A stretch of 9,396 nucleotides of DNA from an uncultured Gemmatimonadota bacterium (GTDB lineage: Bacteria; Gemmatimonadota; Gemmatimonadetes; Gemmatimonadales; GWC2-71-9), in the NCBI GenBank assembly GCA_946480845.1, contig CAMLLJ010000106.1:1-9396 (forward strand), read 5' to 3'. The position numbers were made by a program, and so were the translations under genes. The notes beneath the pieces were generated by a model. That model worked only from the letters and a program-made list of their open reading frames with translations. It had not been told where the DNA came from and searched no databases. This document shows positions 1 to 6,738 of the stretch, piece after piece (the first letter of the stretch is position 1; every line of letters begins with the position of its first letter).

Positions 1-1164
1 GGCGTGATCGCGAGCGTGCACAGCTTCACCCAGTCGGACGTCGGTTACTTCTTCCTCGCCTTCCTGGTCCTGGCCGGCGCCTTCGCCTTCACGCTGCTGC
101 ATACCCGCTGGGACCGGCTCGAGGCGGATGCGCGGCTCGAGTCGATGGCCAGCCGGGAGGCAGCCTTCCTCTTCAACAACCTGGTGCTGGTCGGCATCGC
201 GTTCTCGGTGCTGTGGGGGACGCTGTTCCCCATCCTGTCCGAGCTGGTGCGCGGCACCAAGATCACCGTCGGCCCGCCGTTCTTCAACCGGGTCAACATT
301 CCGCTCGGGCTCCTGCTCCTGGCGCTCACCGGCATCGGGCCGCTCATCGCCTGGCGACGGGCCTCCACGGCGAACCTGCGCCGGCAATTCACCTGGCCCG
401 GGGCGGCGGGGCTGGGCGCCCTCCTGTTCCTCCTGGCCGCCGGCATGCGCGACTTCTACGCGATCGTGGCGCTCTCGCTCGCCGCGTTCGTGGCGGGCAC
501 GGTGACGCAGGAATTCTGGCGCGGCACGGCGGCCCGGCGCCGCATGCACGGCGAATCGGTCCCGGGCGCGCTCATGCACCTCGTCGGCCGGAACCGCCGG
601 CGCTACGGCGGGTACATCGTGCACGTCGGCATGCTGGTGTACTTCGTGGCGTTCGCGGGCATGGCCTTCAAGCGCGAGCGCGAGGCGACGCTCCGGCCCG
701 GCGAGTCGGTCCAGGTCGAGAGCGCCTTCGGGCATGTCTATACGCTCACCCATGTGGGCATCTCGCAGTACAAGGCGCTCAACCGCTTCGTCACCGCGGC
801 CTCGGTCCGCGTCGAGCGCGATGGCCGCGACCTCGGCCTGCTGACCTCGGAGAAGCGCCAGCATTTCACCGTCCAGAACGGCGCCGACGTGCCGTCGTTC
901 GAGCCAAGCACCGAGGTCGCCATCCGGAGCGACCTGCGCGAGGACCTCTACATCGTCTTCGCCGGCGCCGTGGACGGCACCGAGGAGGCGGTTTACCGGT
1001 TCACCATCAATCCGCTGGTCTGGTGGGTGTGGGCGGGCGGATGCATCCTCGCCTTCGGCGGACTGGTCACGATGTGGCCGGGCGGCGCGCCGATCGGCGT
1101 GGCGAAGCGGGCGCAGGGAGGGTATGGGGTCTCACTTGCGGGGGCGGGCGCCGATGGCCGCTGA
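1..1164 (+). CDS. ccmF: Cytochrome c-type biogenesis protein CcmF, C-terminal part (gene truncated by window start)
   Basis: CcmF is the integral-membrane subunit of the system I haem lyase, which with CcmH attaches haem to apocytochrome c on the outer face of the inner membrane. The reading frame is open from base 1, and the GTG at position 4 is internal: the first residues (GVIASVHSFTQSDVG) match the middle of CcmF. About 387 residues are visible, against a usual family length of roughly 650. Seen here are several hydrophobic segments, the family block SREAAFLFNNLVLVGIAF (about residues 57-74), and RYGGYIVHVGMLVYF. The His in that last block (codon 622-624) probably corresponds to the C-terminal transmembrane haem-b ligand known in E. 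coli CcmF. A soluble, probably periplasmic domain (about residues 230-330) is followed by a last membrane helix rich in Trp (NPLVWWVWAGG). The gene ends at a TGA and overlaps the downstream ccmH-like gene. The family assignment is secure. Confidence 0.95.
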   Translation, partial: GVIASVHSFTQSDVGYFFLAFLVLAGAFAFTLLHTRWDRLEADARLESMASREAAFLFNNLVLVGIAFSVLWGTLFPILSELVRGTKITVGPPFFNRVNIPLGLLLLALTGIGPLIAWRRASTANLRRQFTWPGAAGLGALLFLLAAGMRDFYAIVALSLAAFVAGTVTQEFWRGTAARRRMHGESVPGALMHLVGRNRRRYGGYIVHVGMLVYFVAFAGMAFKREREATLRPGESVQVESAFGHVYTLTHVGISQYKALNRFVTAASVRVERDGRDLGLLTSEKRQHFTVQNGADVPSFEPSTEVAIRSDLREDLYIVFAGAVDGTEEAVYRFTINPLVWWVWAGGCILAFGGLVTMWPGGAPIGVAKRAQGGYGVSLAGAGADGR

Positions 1165-1786
1165 GCGTGCTGCGGCTGGGACGGCGGCGATTCCTCGCGT
1201 GTCACGCCGGGCGTTTCTCGCGCTGGCGGGGTCCACCGCCGGAAGCTTCGCGCTTGCGGCCGGAGCACAGGCCCAGGGGCCGGATTCGGCGGGCCGGGCG
1301 GCGGATTCGGCGCGCCGCGGCTCGCTCGGCTACCCATCGGTGGCGGGCCGCCCGCGAGCACCCACGGAAGCCGGGGACAACAACCCCGAGATCCAGGCGA
1401 TCGAGAAGAAGCTGCTCTGCACCTGCGGCTGCACCCTCGACGTCTATACCTGCCGCACCACCGACTTCTCGTGCACGTACTCACCGGCGCTGCACCGTGA
1501 GGTGGTGGCGCTGTACGACGAGGGCCGCACTGCGCAGGAGATCCTCGACACCTTCGTGGCGAAGTACGGGGAGAAGGCGCTGATGGCGCCCGAGCCGGAA
1601 GGATTCAACCTGGCCGGCTACCTGCTTCCCGGCGTGGTGGTGACTGGACTCGGCGCGATGCTGGCGTGGGTGCTCACCCGGCGGACCGCCGTGGCGGCCG
1701 CGGAGGCGCCGACGCCGCGCATCCACGGCGCGACCGCCGAAGAGCTCGCGGAGCTCGAGCGGGCGCTGGCCGAGGACGGCGACTGA
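1154..1786 (+). CDS. ccmH: CcmH-like cytochrome c maturation thiol protein with Tat-type leader
   Basis: CcmH is a membrane-anchored periplasmic thiol protein that reduces or holds the haem-binding cysteines of apocytochrome c for the CcmF/CcmH lyase. The 210-residue product has a twin-arginine leader, SRRAFLALAG, about residues 17-26, followed by an Ala-rich h-region ending near AQAQ. The cysteine centre is LLCTCGCTL, with Cys89, 91 and 93, and two further cysteines at 100 and 107. The helical stretch after it (REVVALYDEGRTAQEILDTF) is typical of CcmH. A single membrane helix lies at about 154-174. The proteobacterial motif is LRCxxC; the CxCGC form resembles variants I recall from other phyla. 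I chose ATG 1154 (11-nt overlap with ccmF) because it gives a normal Tat n-region. ATG 1124, which has GGGAGG only 2 nt upstream, and GTG 1199 are also possible starts. No CcmG gene precedes it. The family is fairly certain, the start less so. Confidence 0.88.
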   Translation: MAAERAAAGTAAIPRVSRRAFLALAGSTAGSFALAAGAQAQGPDSAGRAADSARRGSLGYPSVAGRPRAPTEAGDNNPEIQAIEKKLLCTCGCTLDVYTCRTTDFSCTYSPALHREVVALYDEGRTAQEILDTFVAKYGEKALMAPEPEGFNLAGYLLPGVVVTGLGAMLAWVLTRRTAVAAAEAPTPRIHGATAEELAELERALAEDGD

Positions 1787-2280
1787 TGCTCTGGGAGGTT
1801 GCCGCCGCCGCGATCCTCGGGCTGTTCATCGTCTGGCTCGTCGTGTCGCCCATCGTCCGGCCCCGGGTGCGGACACCGCGCCCGGCCGGGCCGCCCGAGC
1901 CCGAGGAGACGCGCAGGGGCGTGGCGGTGGCGGCGCTCCGCGAGATCGAGTTCGACCGGGAGACCGGCAAGCTCTCGGACGACGACTACGCCTCGCTCAA
2001 GGCGAAGTACACCGGCGAGGCGCTCGCGGCGCTCCGGGCCGAAGGGAGCGGGAGCGCGGCGCCCGACCTCGAAGCCATGATCTCCGCGCGGGTGCGGTCG
2101 CTGGCGGGCGGGAGCCCGCCGCCTTGCCCCACCTGCGGCCCGCGGCCGGAGCCGGATGCTGCCTTCTGCTCGACCTGCGGCGTTCGCCTCGACACCGGCC
2201 GGTCCTGCGGGTCCTGCGGCGCCGCGCTTCCGCCGGACAGCGCGTTCTGCGAACGCTGCGGCGCGCGCGTGGCTGCCTGA
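1786..2280 (+). CDS. Membrane protein with CcmI-like N-terminus and two C-terminal zinc ribbons
   Basis: The 164-residue product starts at an ATG that shares one base with the ccmH stop (TGATG), so it is probably translationally coupled. It has one membrane helix (about residues 4-24), then an Arg/Pro-rich stretch, which puts the rest of the protein in the cytoplasm by the positive-inside rule. Residues about 50-75 (ALREIEFDRETGKLSDDDY) closely resemble the cytoplasmic loop of CcmI. The C-terminus holds two CxxC-x10-CxxC ribbons, with Cys114/117/128/131 and Cys141/144/155/158. CcmI normally continues with a second helix and a periplasmic TPR domain that binds apocytochrome; both are absent here. 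By position and N-terminus it belongs to cytochrome c maturation. What the ribbons bind is unknown. A longer frame opening at 1666 exists, but its upstream part only shadows ccmH. Confidence 0.85.
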   Translation: MLWEVAAAAILGLFIVWLVVSPIVRPRVRTPRPAGPPEPEETRRGVAVAALREIEFDRETGKLSDDDYASLKAKYTGEALAALRAEGSGSAAPDLEAMISARVRSLAGGSPPPCPTCGPRPEPDAAFCSTCGVRLDTGRSCGSCGAALPPDSAFCERCGARVAA

Positions 2281-2305
2281 TCGAACCCGCCTCGCGAACG
2301 GCCGG

Positions 2306-2935
2306 TCAGAACCCGAGCCGTGCCTCAAGCCCCATTTCGAGCACGCGCAGCACATTCCCCCGATAGCCATGCGGCAGCTCGCCGGCCGTGAGCGGGCTCC
2401 CCGACACGCTCACTGCCACCGAATTCTCCAGCGATACGGCCCCCGCATCGAGCCGGAGCCCCATCCTCGCGACCGCCGCGACCCGCGCGCGCGCGGCACT
2501 GCCCGACGGAGACCAGATATCGAGCGCGGGCCCGGCCGACGCCCGCACCGACGCTTCACCGAGCCGCGCCACGCTGCGTCCCGCCAGGACCCGCCAGCGG
2601 AAGCGAGACACCGACGCCTCGCGCGCCAGCACCGCCAGGGCTGCGTCCTGTACGGCGAGCGCGGCGTCGAGCGTCTCGATGCCCGCGTGGATCTCCCAGC
2701 CCCGGTGGTGCCAGGACAGCGACATGCCGGTCACGGTGGCGCGGTACGGCAGCAGGCTGGCCGGGTCCGGGCCTTCCTGGCGCACGGCAATACTGGAGAA
2801 CACGGCCAGCCCGGCTCCCACGCCCGCTTCCCAGCGCGTGGCCGCCGCCTGGGCGGCCACGCGGGAGGAGAGGCAGGGAGGCAGGAGCACCGCGAGCCCG
2901 AGCAGGCACCGGAGGGACTTCGCCGCCGGCCGCAT
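2306..2935 (-). CDS. Small predicted outer-membrane beta-barrel protein, function unknown
   Basis: The product is 209 residues long. It begins with a Sec-type signal peptide: Arg and Lys in the first nine residues, a Leu-rich core at about 11-22, and cleavage near VAAQA at about 26-30. The mature part is built of short segments with alternating hydrophobic residues (for example GVGAGLAVFSSIAV, MSLSWHHRGWEIHAGIE, FRWRVLAGRSVA). It ends LEARLGF, with a C-terminal Phe, as expected for a barrel recognised by the BAM machinery. The length would suit about eight strands. No enzymatic motif is visible. The ATG lies 2 nt after the stop of the upstream lipoprotein gene and has no clear Shine-Dalgarno sequence, so translation is probably coupled. 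The gene converges on the ccm block with a 25-nt gap. The barrel call is inference from composition and termini; no named family was recognised. Confidence 0.8.
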   Translation of the reverse strand: MRPAAKSLRCLLGLAVLLPPCLSSRVAAQAAATRWEAGVGAGLAVFSSIAVRQEGPDPASLLPYRATVTGMSLSWHHRGWEIHAGIETLDAALAVQDAALAVLAREASVSRFRWRVLAGRSVARLGEASVRASAGPALDIWSPSGSAARARVAAVARMGLRLDAGAVSLENSVAVSVSGSPLTAGELPHGYRGNVLRVLEMGLEARLGF

Positions 2936-2937
2936 GG

Positions 2938-4131
2938 CTAGCGCATCTCGAGCTTGATGTAGCCGTTGGTCCGGCCGTCCTCGCCCTTGATGATCCAGTT
3001 GTAGCCCGCGTACTGCTCGGCGGTGACGACATCCTCGACGGCATTGCCGATCAGGTCGTCGTTGCTCTTGATGGCCGAGGCGACCACCGCATAGAGCTTC
3101 TGCGCGATGGCGAAGTGCCGGTAGATCGAGCCGAGACCACCCGGCACGTCCTTGCCGCCCGCGTACCCGCGCACCAGCGAATCCACCGTGGTGATCAGCT
3201 CGCGCAGGTCCGCGTTGTTGGCGCGGATCTGGCACGGGGTGTCGTCGTCTTCCATGAAGAACAGGCGGAGCGCCTGGCCCGGGTGCTGCGCGTTGTAGGC
3301 GTCGAGCTGCGCGCGGCTCATGATCAGCGCCGATCCGCGCCAGTCGAGCGAGTTCTGGTCGAAGTAATAGGCACCTGCGCCGCGCTCGCCGGCGCACTGG
3401 TAGCTGGTCAGTGAATCGCTGGCGCCCTTCTGGCCCAGCACCAGCACCTCGATTTCCGGCTTGCCCTTGAGCCACGATTCGAAGCTCTCCCGCAGGTGCG
3501 AGGCGGTGAGGTAGAGACTGCCTGCGCCGCCGCCGGTGCCGTCGCCGCATTCGGTGACGCACGCGGTGGCGAGCTGCGGACGGCTGTGCCGGCCGGGCCC
3601 GAGCCCGCTTTCCAGCGGCACCACCGCGAGCACCGGCGTGGCCGGGGGCGACCCGGGATCGAGGGCGACGCGCTGTCCCTGGAGGTCGAACGCGACCGGC
3701 ACCTCCCCATCCGCGCCGATGGTGCCGACCAGCAGGTCCGCACCACCGCGCCACGCCGATCGGTGCGCCGGCACCGGCAGGTACACCTCGATCTCCTCGG
3801 AGGCGCGGCGCTCGCCCGCGGTGAGCGCGCGTCCGCCATCGGCCCTGGCCAGCGCCCGGAGCCCTCGGCCGCCGGACACGGCCAGAAGGTCGGCCAGCCG
3901 CACCTTTCCCTCATCGTGACTTGAGGTGTCGAGCTGCGCGAGCAGGTGCGACCGGAACGCCGGCTCGGCGAGTGCCTGGGCGAGCCGCCGCGCCAGCTGC
4001 TCGCGCGCGGGTGCGGCTGCTGCGGCGGCACGCAGTGATGCGTCGGCTGCGCCGCCGGGGGTGGTGGGGAGGGACTCGCCGGCGCATGCGGCGGCGAAGA
4101 TGAGGAGCGGAATGAAGCGGCTCGGGGCCAT
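2938..4131 (-). CDS. Predicted lipoprotein of unknown function (possibly DUF3103-like)
   Basis: The 397-residue product has a short lipoprotein signal (MAPSRFIPLLIFAAAC, lipidated Cys16). Residue +2 is Ala, which under the E. coli rule would send it to the outer membrane. An Ala-rich helical stretch (about 25-60) is followed by a mixed alpha/beta domain. The mature part has four more cysteines, at 191, 195, 246 and 300, which could form disulfides. It also contains an acidic patch EDDDTPC near 300 and a C-terminal Gly/Asn-rich block (AGYNWIIKGEDGRTNGYIKL). From memory the overall pattern is reminiscent of DUF3103 lipoproteins, but I could not check this. The start is well supported: AAGGAGGT lies 3 nt upstream of the ATG. 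Its stop is 2 nt from the ATG of the barrel protein, so the two probably form one transcript and may act together at the outer membrane. Confidence 0.85.
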   Translation of the reverse strand: MAPSRFIPLLIFAAACAGESLPTTPGGAADASLRAAAAAAPAREQLARRLAQALAEPAFRSHLLAQLDTSSHDEGKVRLADLLAVSGGRGLRALARADGGRALTAGERRASEEIEVYLPVPAHRSAWRGGADLLVGTIGADGEVPVAFDLQGQRVALDPGSPPATPVLAVVPLESGLGPGRHSRPQLATACVTECGDGTGGGAGSLYLTASHLRESFESWLKGKPEIEVLVLGQKGASDSLTSYQCAGERGAGAYYFDQNSLDWRGSALIMSRAQLDAYNAQHPGQALRLFFMEDDDTPCQIRANNADLRELITTVDSLVRGYAGGKDVPGGLGSIYRHFAIAQKLYAVVASAIKSNDDLIGNAVEDVVTAEQYAGYNWIIKGEDGRTNGYIKLEMR

Positions 4132-4134
4132 GGG

Positions 4135-4142
4135 ACCTCCTT
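4135..4142 (-). promoter_or_regulatory. Perfect Shine-Dalgarno sequence of the lipoprotein gene
   Basis: Read on the minus strand this is AAGGAGGT, complementary to the anti-Shine-Dalgarno end of 16S rRNA, three bases before the ATG at 4131. It fixes the start of the lipoprotein gene. It is the strongest ribosome-binding site in the window; most other genes here rely on overlaps. Confidence 0.8.
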
Positions 4143-4161
4143 GGGGTGGGCCGCGCGCGCC

Positions 4162-4223
4162 CGCACGGACGTGCGCGGTGCTGCGGTCCCAAGGTCGGTC
4201 GGGCGGCGGCGAGTGCCGCCACC
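4162..4223 (-). other. Two inverted repeats in the spacer between the permease and lipoprotein genes
   Basis: The 128-nt spacer (4132-4259) contains two GC-rich hairpins. One pairs 4202-4210 with 4215-4223: nine pairs around a 4-nt loop, with one G-U wobble in the minus-strand transcript. The other pairs 4162-4166 with 4171-4175, five pairs around a 4-nt loop. Neither is followed by a T run, so they are not classical intrinsic terminators. They could stabilise the 3' end of the ABC operon mRNA or separate expression of the two units. I see no convincing -35/-10 pair for the lipoprotein gene here. Confidence 0.35.
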
Positions 4224-4259
4224 GGCTTTACGCGCGGCGGAGGCGAAAAAGGCGCGGGT

Positions 4260-5987
4260 CTACCACTCCATGGTCTCGAGCCGGCGCAGGGCGAGGCGGA
4301 GCGGGACGACCGTCGCGACGACGCAGGTGGCGAGCACCACGGCGCCGGCGCCGATGAGCCCGGGCGTCACGGACAGCGATTCGCCCGCCTGGTGAGCGCG
4401 GAGATACGCGCCGATGGGAACGGCCTCGACCGCGATCAGCAGCCCGAGGAGGCTGATCGAGCTCATCATGAACACCAGGCCGCCGAAGCTGGTGGGGATC
4501 TGGGCCGCGTTCTCCGTGTCGAACTTCGGATAGAACGCGCCGAAGCAGAGCGCCATCGCGCTCGCCGCGAAGGTGAAGAGCACCAGGGTCCCGACGCTCA
4601 CCAGCATCATGAACGCCGACGCGCGGAGCAGCACGTTGGTCGCCGCGGTGATGAAGACCGCGAGCAGGAGGAGGGGCAGCGTCCCGAGCCAGTACTTGCT
4701 CCAGAGCAGGGTGCGGAAGTCCACCGGGCTCGAATGGATGAGCCACATCTGCCGGCCTTCGAGCGAGACGGCGGGGAAGACGAACCGCGCCGCGATCGCC
4801 GAGAGCACGAACCCGGCGAGCCCGAGATTGAGGAAGACGATGACCGTGACCAGGAAGAACGGCACCCGCTCGCCGGAAAAGAGCGGCAGGCTGCGGATGT
4901 TGAAGAGGTAGACGACGAGCAGCACCCCCAGCAGGATCAGCTGGCTCCACTGGGTCGGATCCCGGAAGAAGAGCCGCAGGTCCTTGAGCAGGAACTCCCG
5001 CCGCGCCGGCGCCGTCCGGCCGAGCACGGCGCCCGCCACCCGCTCGAGGCGCCGGCCCTGCACGAACCGCTCCGCCCCCTCCTGCGACTTGCTGTACCCG
5101 TCGCGGAAGAGCCGCCCGTGCAGCCAGCCGCCCATGATGACGAACGCCGCCGCGGTGGTGTAGAGCAGGGTGATCGGCAGCGGGTCGGCGACGTGGGTGA
5201 GCCAGTTCATGATCATGTCACTGGCCCATTCCGTCGGCAGGAACGGATTGGTCGGGGCCCGCAGCACCCCGATGAACTCGACGAGGCTCCGGAACCCTTC
5301 GGGACGCACCAGCTGCTCCGGCCGCATCAGCCGCAGGACCAGCACGGCGCCGCCCACCGCGCCGATTGCCACCAGGCTCAGCAGGTCGCGGGCCCGCCGC
5401 GCGGGGAAGACGTTCACCAGCACCAGTGTCACCGCCGAGCCGATCACCGCGGGCAGGATGATGAACGGGATGAAGGCGGCCAGCGCCACGAAGGGGAACA
5501 GCAGGCCGCCCTTGAAGACGATCCCGTACGCCGTGAAGATCGGCAGGGCGATCAGGCCGACCATCCACGACGAATGCGCCGCCGTCTCGATGAGCTTGGC
5601 TACGTAGAGGCGAAACCAGTGCAGCGGGGCGGCGACCAGCAGGTCGAGGTCCTTGGCCAGGAAGTAGCTGGAGAGCGCGGTGATGAGGTTCGAGAGGAGC
5701 AGGATGGCCGCGAAGGCGAGCAGGATGACGCCCAGCATCTTGGACGCGAGCAGCGTCCCGATCTCCTGGGTGCTGATGTACCCGAGCACCCGGTAGCTGA
5801 TCCCGAAGGCGGCGCTCCAGAACACCGCGGCGATGACCGCGAAGAGCAGGAGCCGGGCCCCGCGGCCGCGCTCCGACTCGCGCGAGCGGGCCAGCGCGCT
5901 CCGCCACTTGGGCGTCAGCACGGCCCCGATGCCGGGCTGCCTGGGCGCCCGGCTCGGCACCGGCGCCGGCGCGGCGGCGTCAGTCAT
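4260..5987 (-). CDS. ABC transporter permease (putative ABC exporter, PF16949-like)
   Basis: The 575-residue, strongly hydrophobic protein has about 12 predicted membrane segments in two halves separated by a soluble stretch (about residues 300-345). The N-terminal ~45 residues are polar and cytoplasmic. Family-like blocks are the LITALSSYFLAKDLDLLVAAPL region (about 100-120) and FLLKDLRLFFRDPTQWSQL after the central loop. These match my memory of the large putative ABC exporter permeases of PF16949. The start chosen is the ATG at 5987, which overlaps the last eight bases of the ATPase gene (ATGACTGA). The frame runs on upstream to 6119, but that extension only shadows the ATPase. It would form the membrane pore with the ATPase encoded just upstream. 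The substrate cannot be read from the sequence. Its size suggests a self-contained permease carrying both membrane halves. Confidence 0.9.
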   Translation of the reverse strand: MTDAAAPAPVPSRAPRQPGIGAVLTPKWRSALARSRESERGRGARLLLFAVIAAVFWSAAFGISYRVLGYISTQEIGTLLASKMLGVILLAFAAILLLSNLITALSSYFLAKDLDLLVAAPLHWFRLYVAKLIETAAHSSWMVGLIALPIFTAYGIVFKGGLLFPFVALAAFIPFIILPAVIGSAVTLVLVNVFPARRARDLLSLVAIGAVGGAVLVLRLMRPEQLVRPEGFRSLVEFIGVLRAPTNPFLPTEWASDMIMNWLTHVADPLPITLLYTTAAAFVIMGGWLHGRLFRDGYSKSQEGAERFVQGRRLERVAGAVLGRTAPARREFLLKDLRLFFRDPTQWSQLILLGVLLVVYLFNIRSLPLFSGERVPFFLVTVIVFLNLGLAGFVLSAIAARFVFPAVSLEGRQMWLIHSSPVDFRTLLWSKYWLGTLPLLLLAVFITAATNVLLRASAFMMLVSVGTLVLFTFAASAMALCFGAFYPKFDTENAAQIPTSFGGLVFMMSSISLLGLLIAVEAVPIGAYLRAHQAGESLSVTPGLIGAGAVVLATCVVATVVPLRLALRRLETMEW

Positions 5988-6738
5988 CGAAGATCGACCC
6001 GAGCGCGCCGGCGCGGAGGCCGCCGGTGAGCCGGAGGAAGAGGTCCTCCAGGCTCTCGTCACCGGAGGCCGACTGTGCGCGCAGCTCCGCCATGGTCCCC
6101 TCGGCGACCAGCCGGCCACCCTGGATGATGCCGATCCGGTCGCACATCCCTTCGGCCACCTCGAGCGTGTGCGTGCTCATCAGGATCGTCCCGCCCCGGT
6201 CCACGAACTGGCGGAAGAGGTCCTTGAGGAGGCGGGCGCTCTTGGGATCGAGGCCCACCATCGGCTCGTCCACCACGATGACCTCGGGCCGGTGCACGAA
6301 CGCGCTCGCGATGATCAGCTTCTGCCGCATGCCGTGACTGTATGACTCGGTCAGCTCGTCCTTCCAGGGCGAGAGCTCGAAGAGCTCGAGCAGCTCGTGC
6401 ATGCGGCGCTCCACCGCCGCGCCGGTCTGCCCGTACAGCGCCGCCACGAAGCGCACGAACTCGGCGCCGGTGAGCTTGTCGTACACGTACGGGCGGTCGG
6501 GGATGTAGCCGATCATGTTCTTGATGAGCTGCGGCTGCTCCCAGGTCGGGATGCCGCCGATGCGGATCTCGCCCCGGGTCGGGCGCAGGATCTGCGCGAT
6601 CATCCGCATCGTCGTCGTCTTGCCGGCGCCGTTGGGGCCGAGGAAGCCGTAGAGCGCCCCCTTCGGCACCTTGAGGCTCAGCCCGTCCACCGCCGTGAAC
6701 GTGCCGTATCGCTTCACCAGGTCGATGACTTCGATCAT
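5980..6738 (-). CDS. ABC transporter ATP-binding protein
   Basis: This is a single 252-residue nucleotide-binding domain that powers the adjacent permease. The Walker A motif is GPNGAGKT (34-41), the signature SHGMRQK (134-140), Walker B VIVVDEP with Asp157/Glu158, the D-loop GLDP, and the switch His190 in STH. The Q-loop position reads IGYIPDRP, with Asp81 where Gln is usual; I recall this in NatA-like exporter ATPases, so it need not be inactivating. The signature is likewise the SHGM form rather than LSGGQ. The start is the ATG at 6738, inside an ATGA overlap with the stop of the transglutaminase-like gene. The frame is open for a further ~200 codons upstream, but that part only shadows the neighbour. 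The enzyme is expected to be active, since all catalytic residues except the Q-loop Gln are present. Confidence 0.95.
   Translation of the reverse strand: MIEVIDLVKRYGTFTAVDGLSLKVPKGALYGFLGPNGAGKTTTMRMIAQILRPTRGEIRIGGIPTWEQPQLIKNMIGYIPDRPYVYDKLTGAEFVRFVAALYGQTGAAVERRMHELLELFELSPWKDELTESYSHGMRQKLIIASAFVHRPEVIVVDEPMVGLDPKSARLLKDLFRQFVDRGGTILMSTHTLEVAEGMCDRIGIIQGGRLVAEGTMAELRAQSASGDESLEDLFLRLTGGLRAGALGSIFDD

Noticed and set aside
213..1583. 456-codon plus-strand frame across ccmF and ccmH
   Set aside because: The product is Arg/Pro/His-rich and domain-free; it is a shifted frame of two well-recognised genes.
2281..2305. Possible shared terminator between the convergent zinc-ribbon and barrel genes
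   Set aside because: The 25-nt gap contains no stem with a T run on either strand.
2936..3754. N-terminal extension of the barrel-protein frame to 3754
   Set aside because: The extension overlaps the lipoprotein gene in another frame and is Arg/Gly-rich. A signal peptide begins exactly at the ATG at 2935.
4146..6029. 627-codon open frame on the plus strand opposite the ABC permease
   Set aside because: The translation is a low-complexity mix of Glu, Arg, Asp, Gln and Pro, as expected from the complement of a GC-rich membrane-protein gene. The minus strand has a clear permease family match and coupled junctions.
5980..6738. Inactive ABC ATPase because of Asp in the Q-loop and a non-LSGGQ signature
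   Set aside because: Walker A, Walker B with Glu158 and switch His190 are intact, and I recall both deviations in functional exporter-type ATPases, so this is more likely a subfamily trait than decay.
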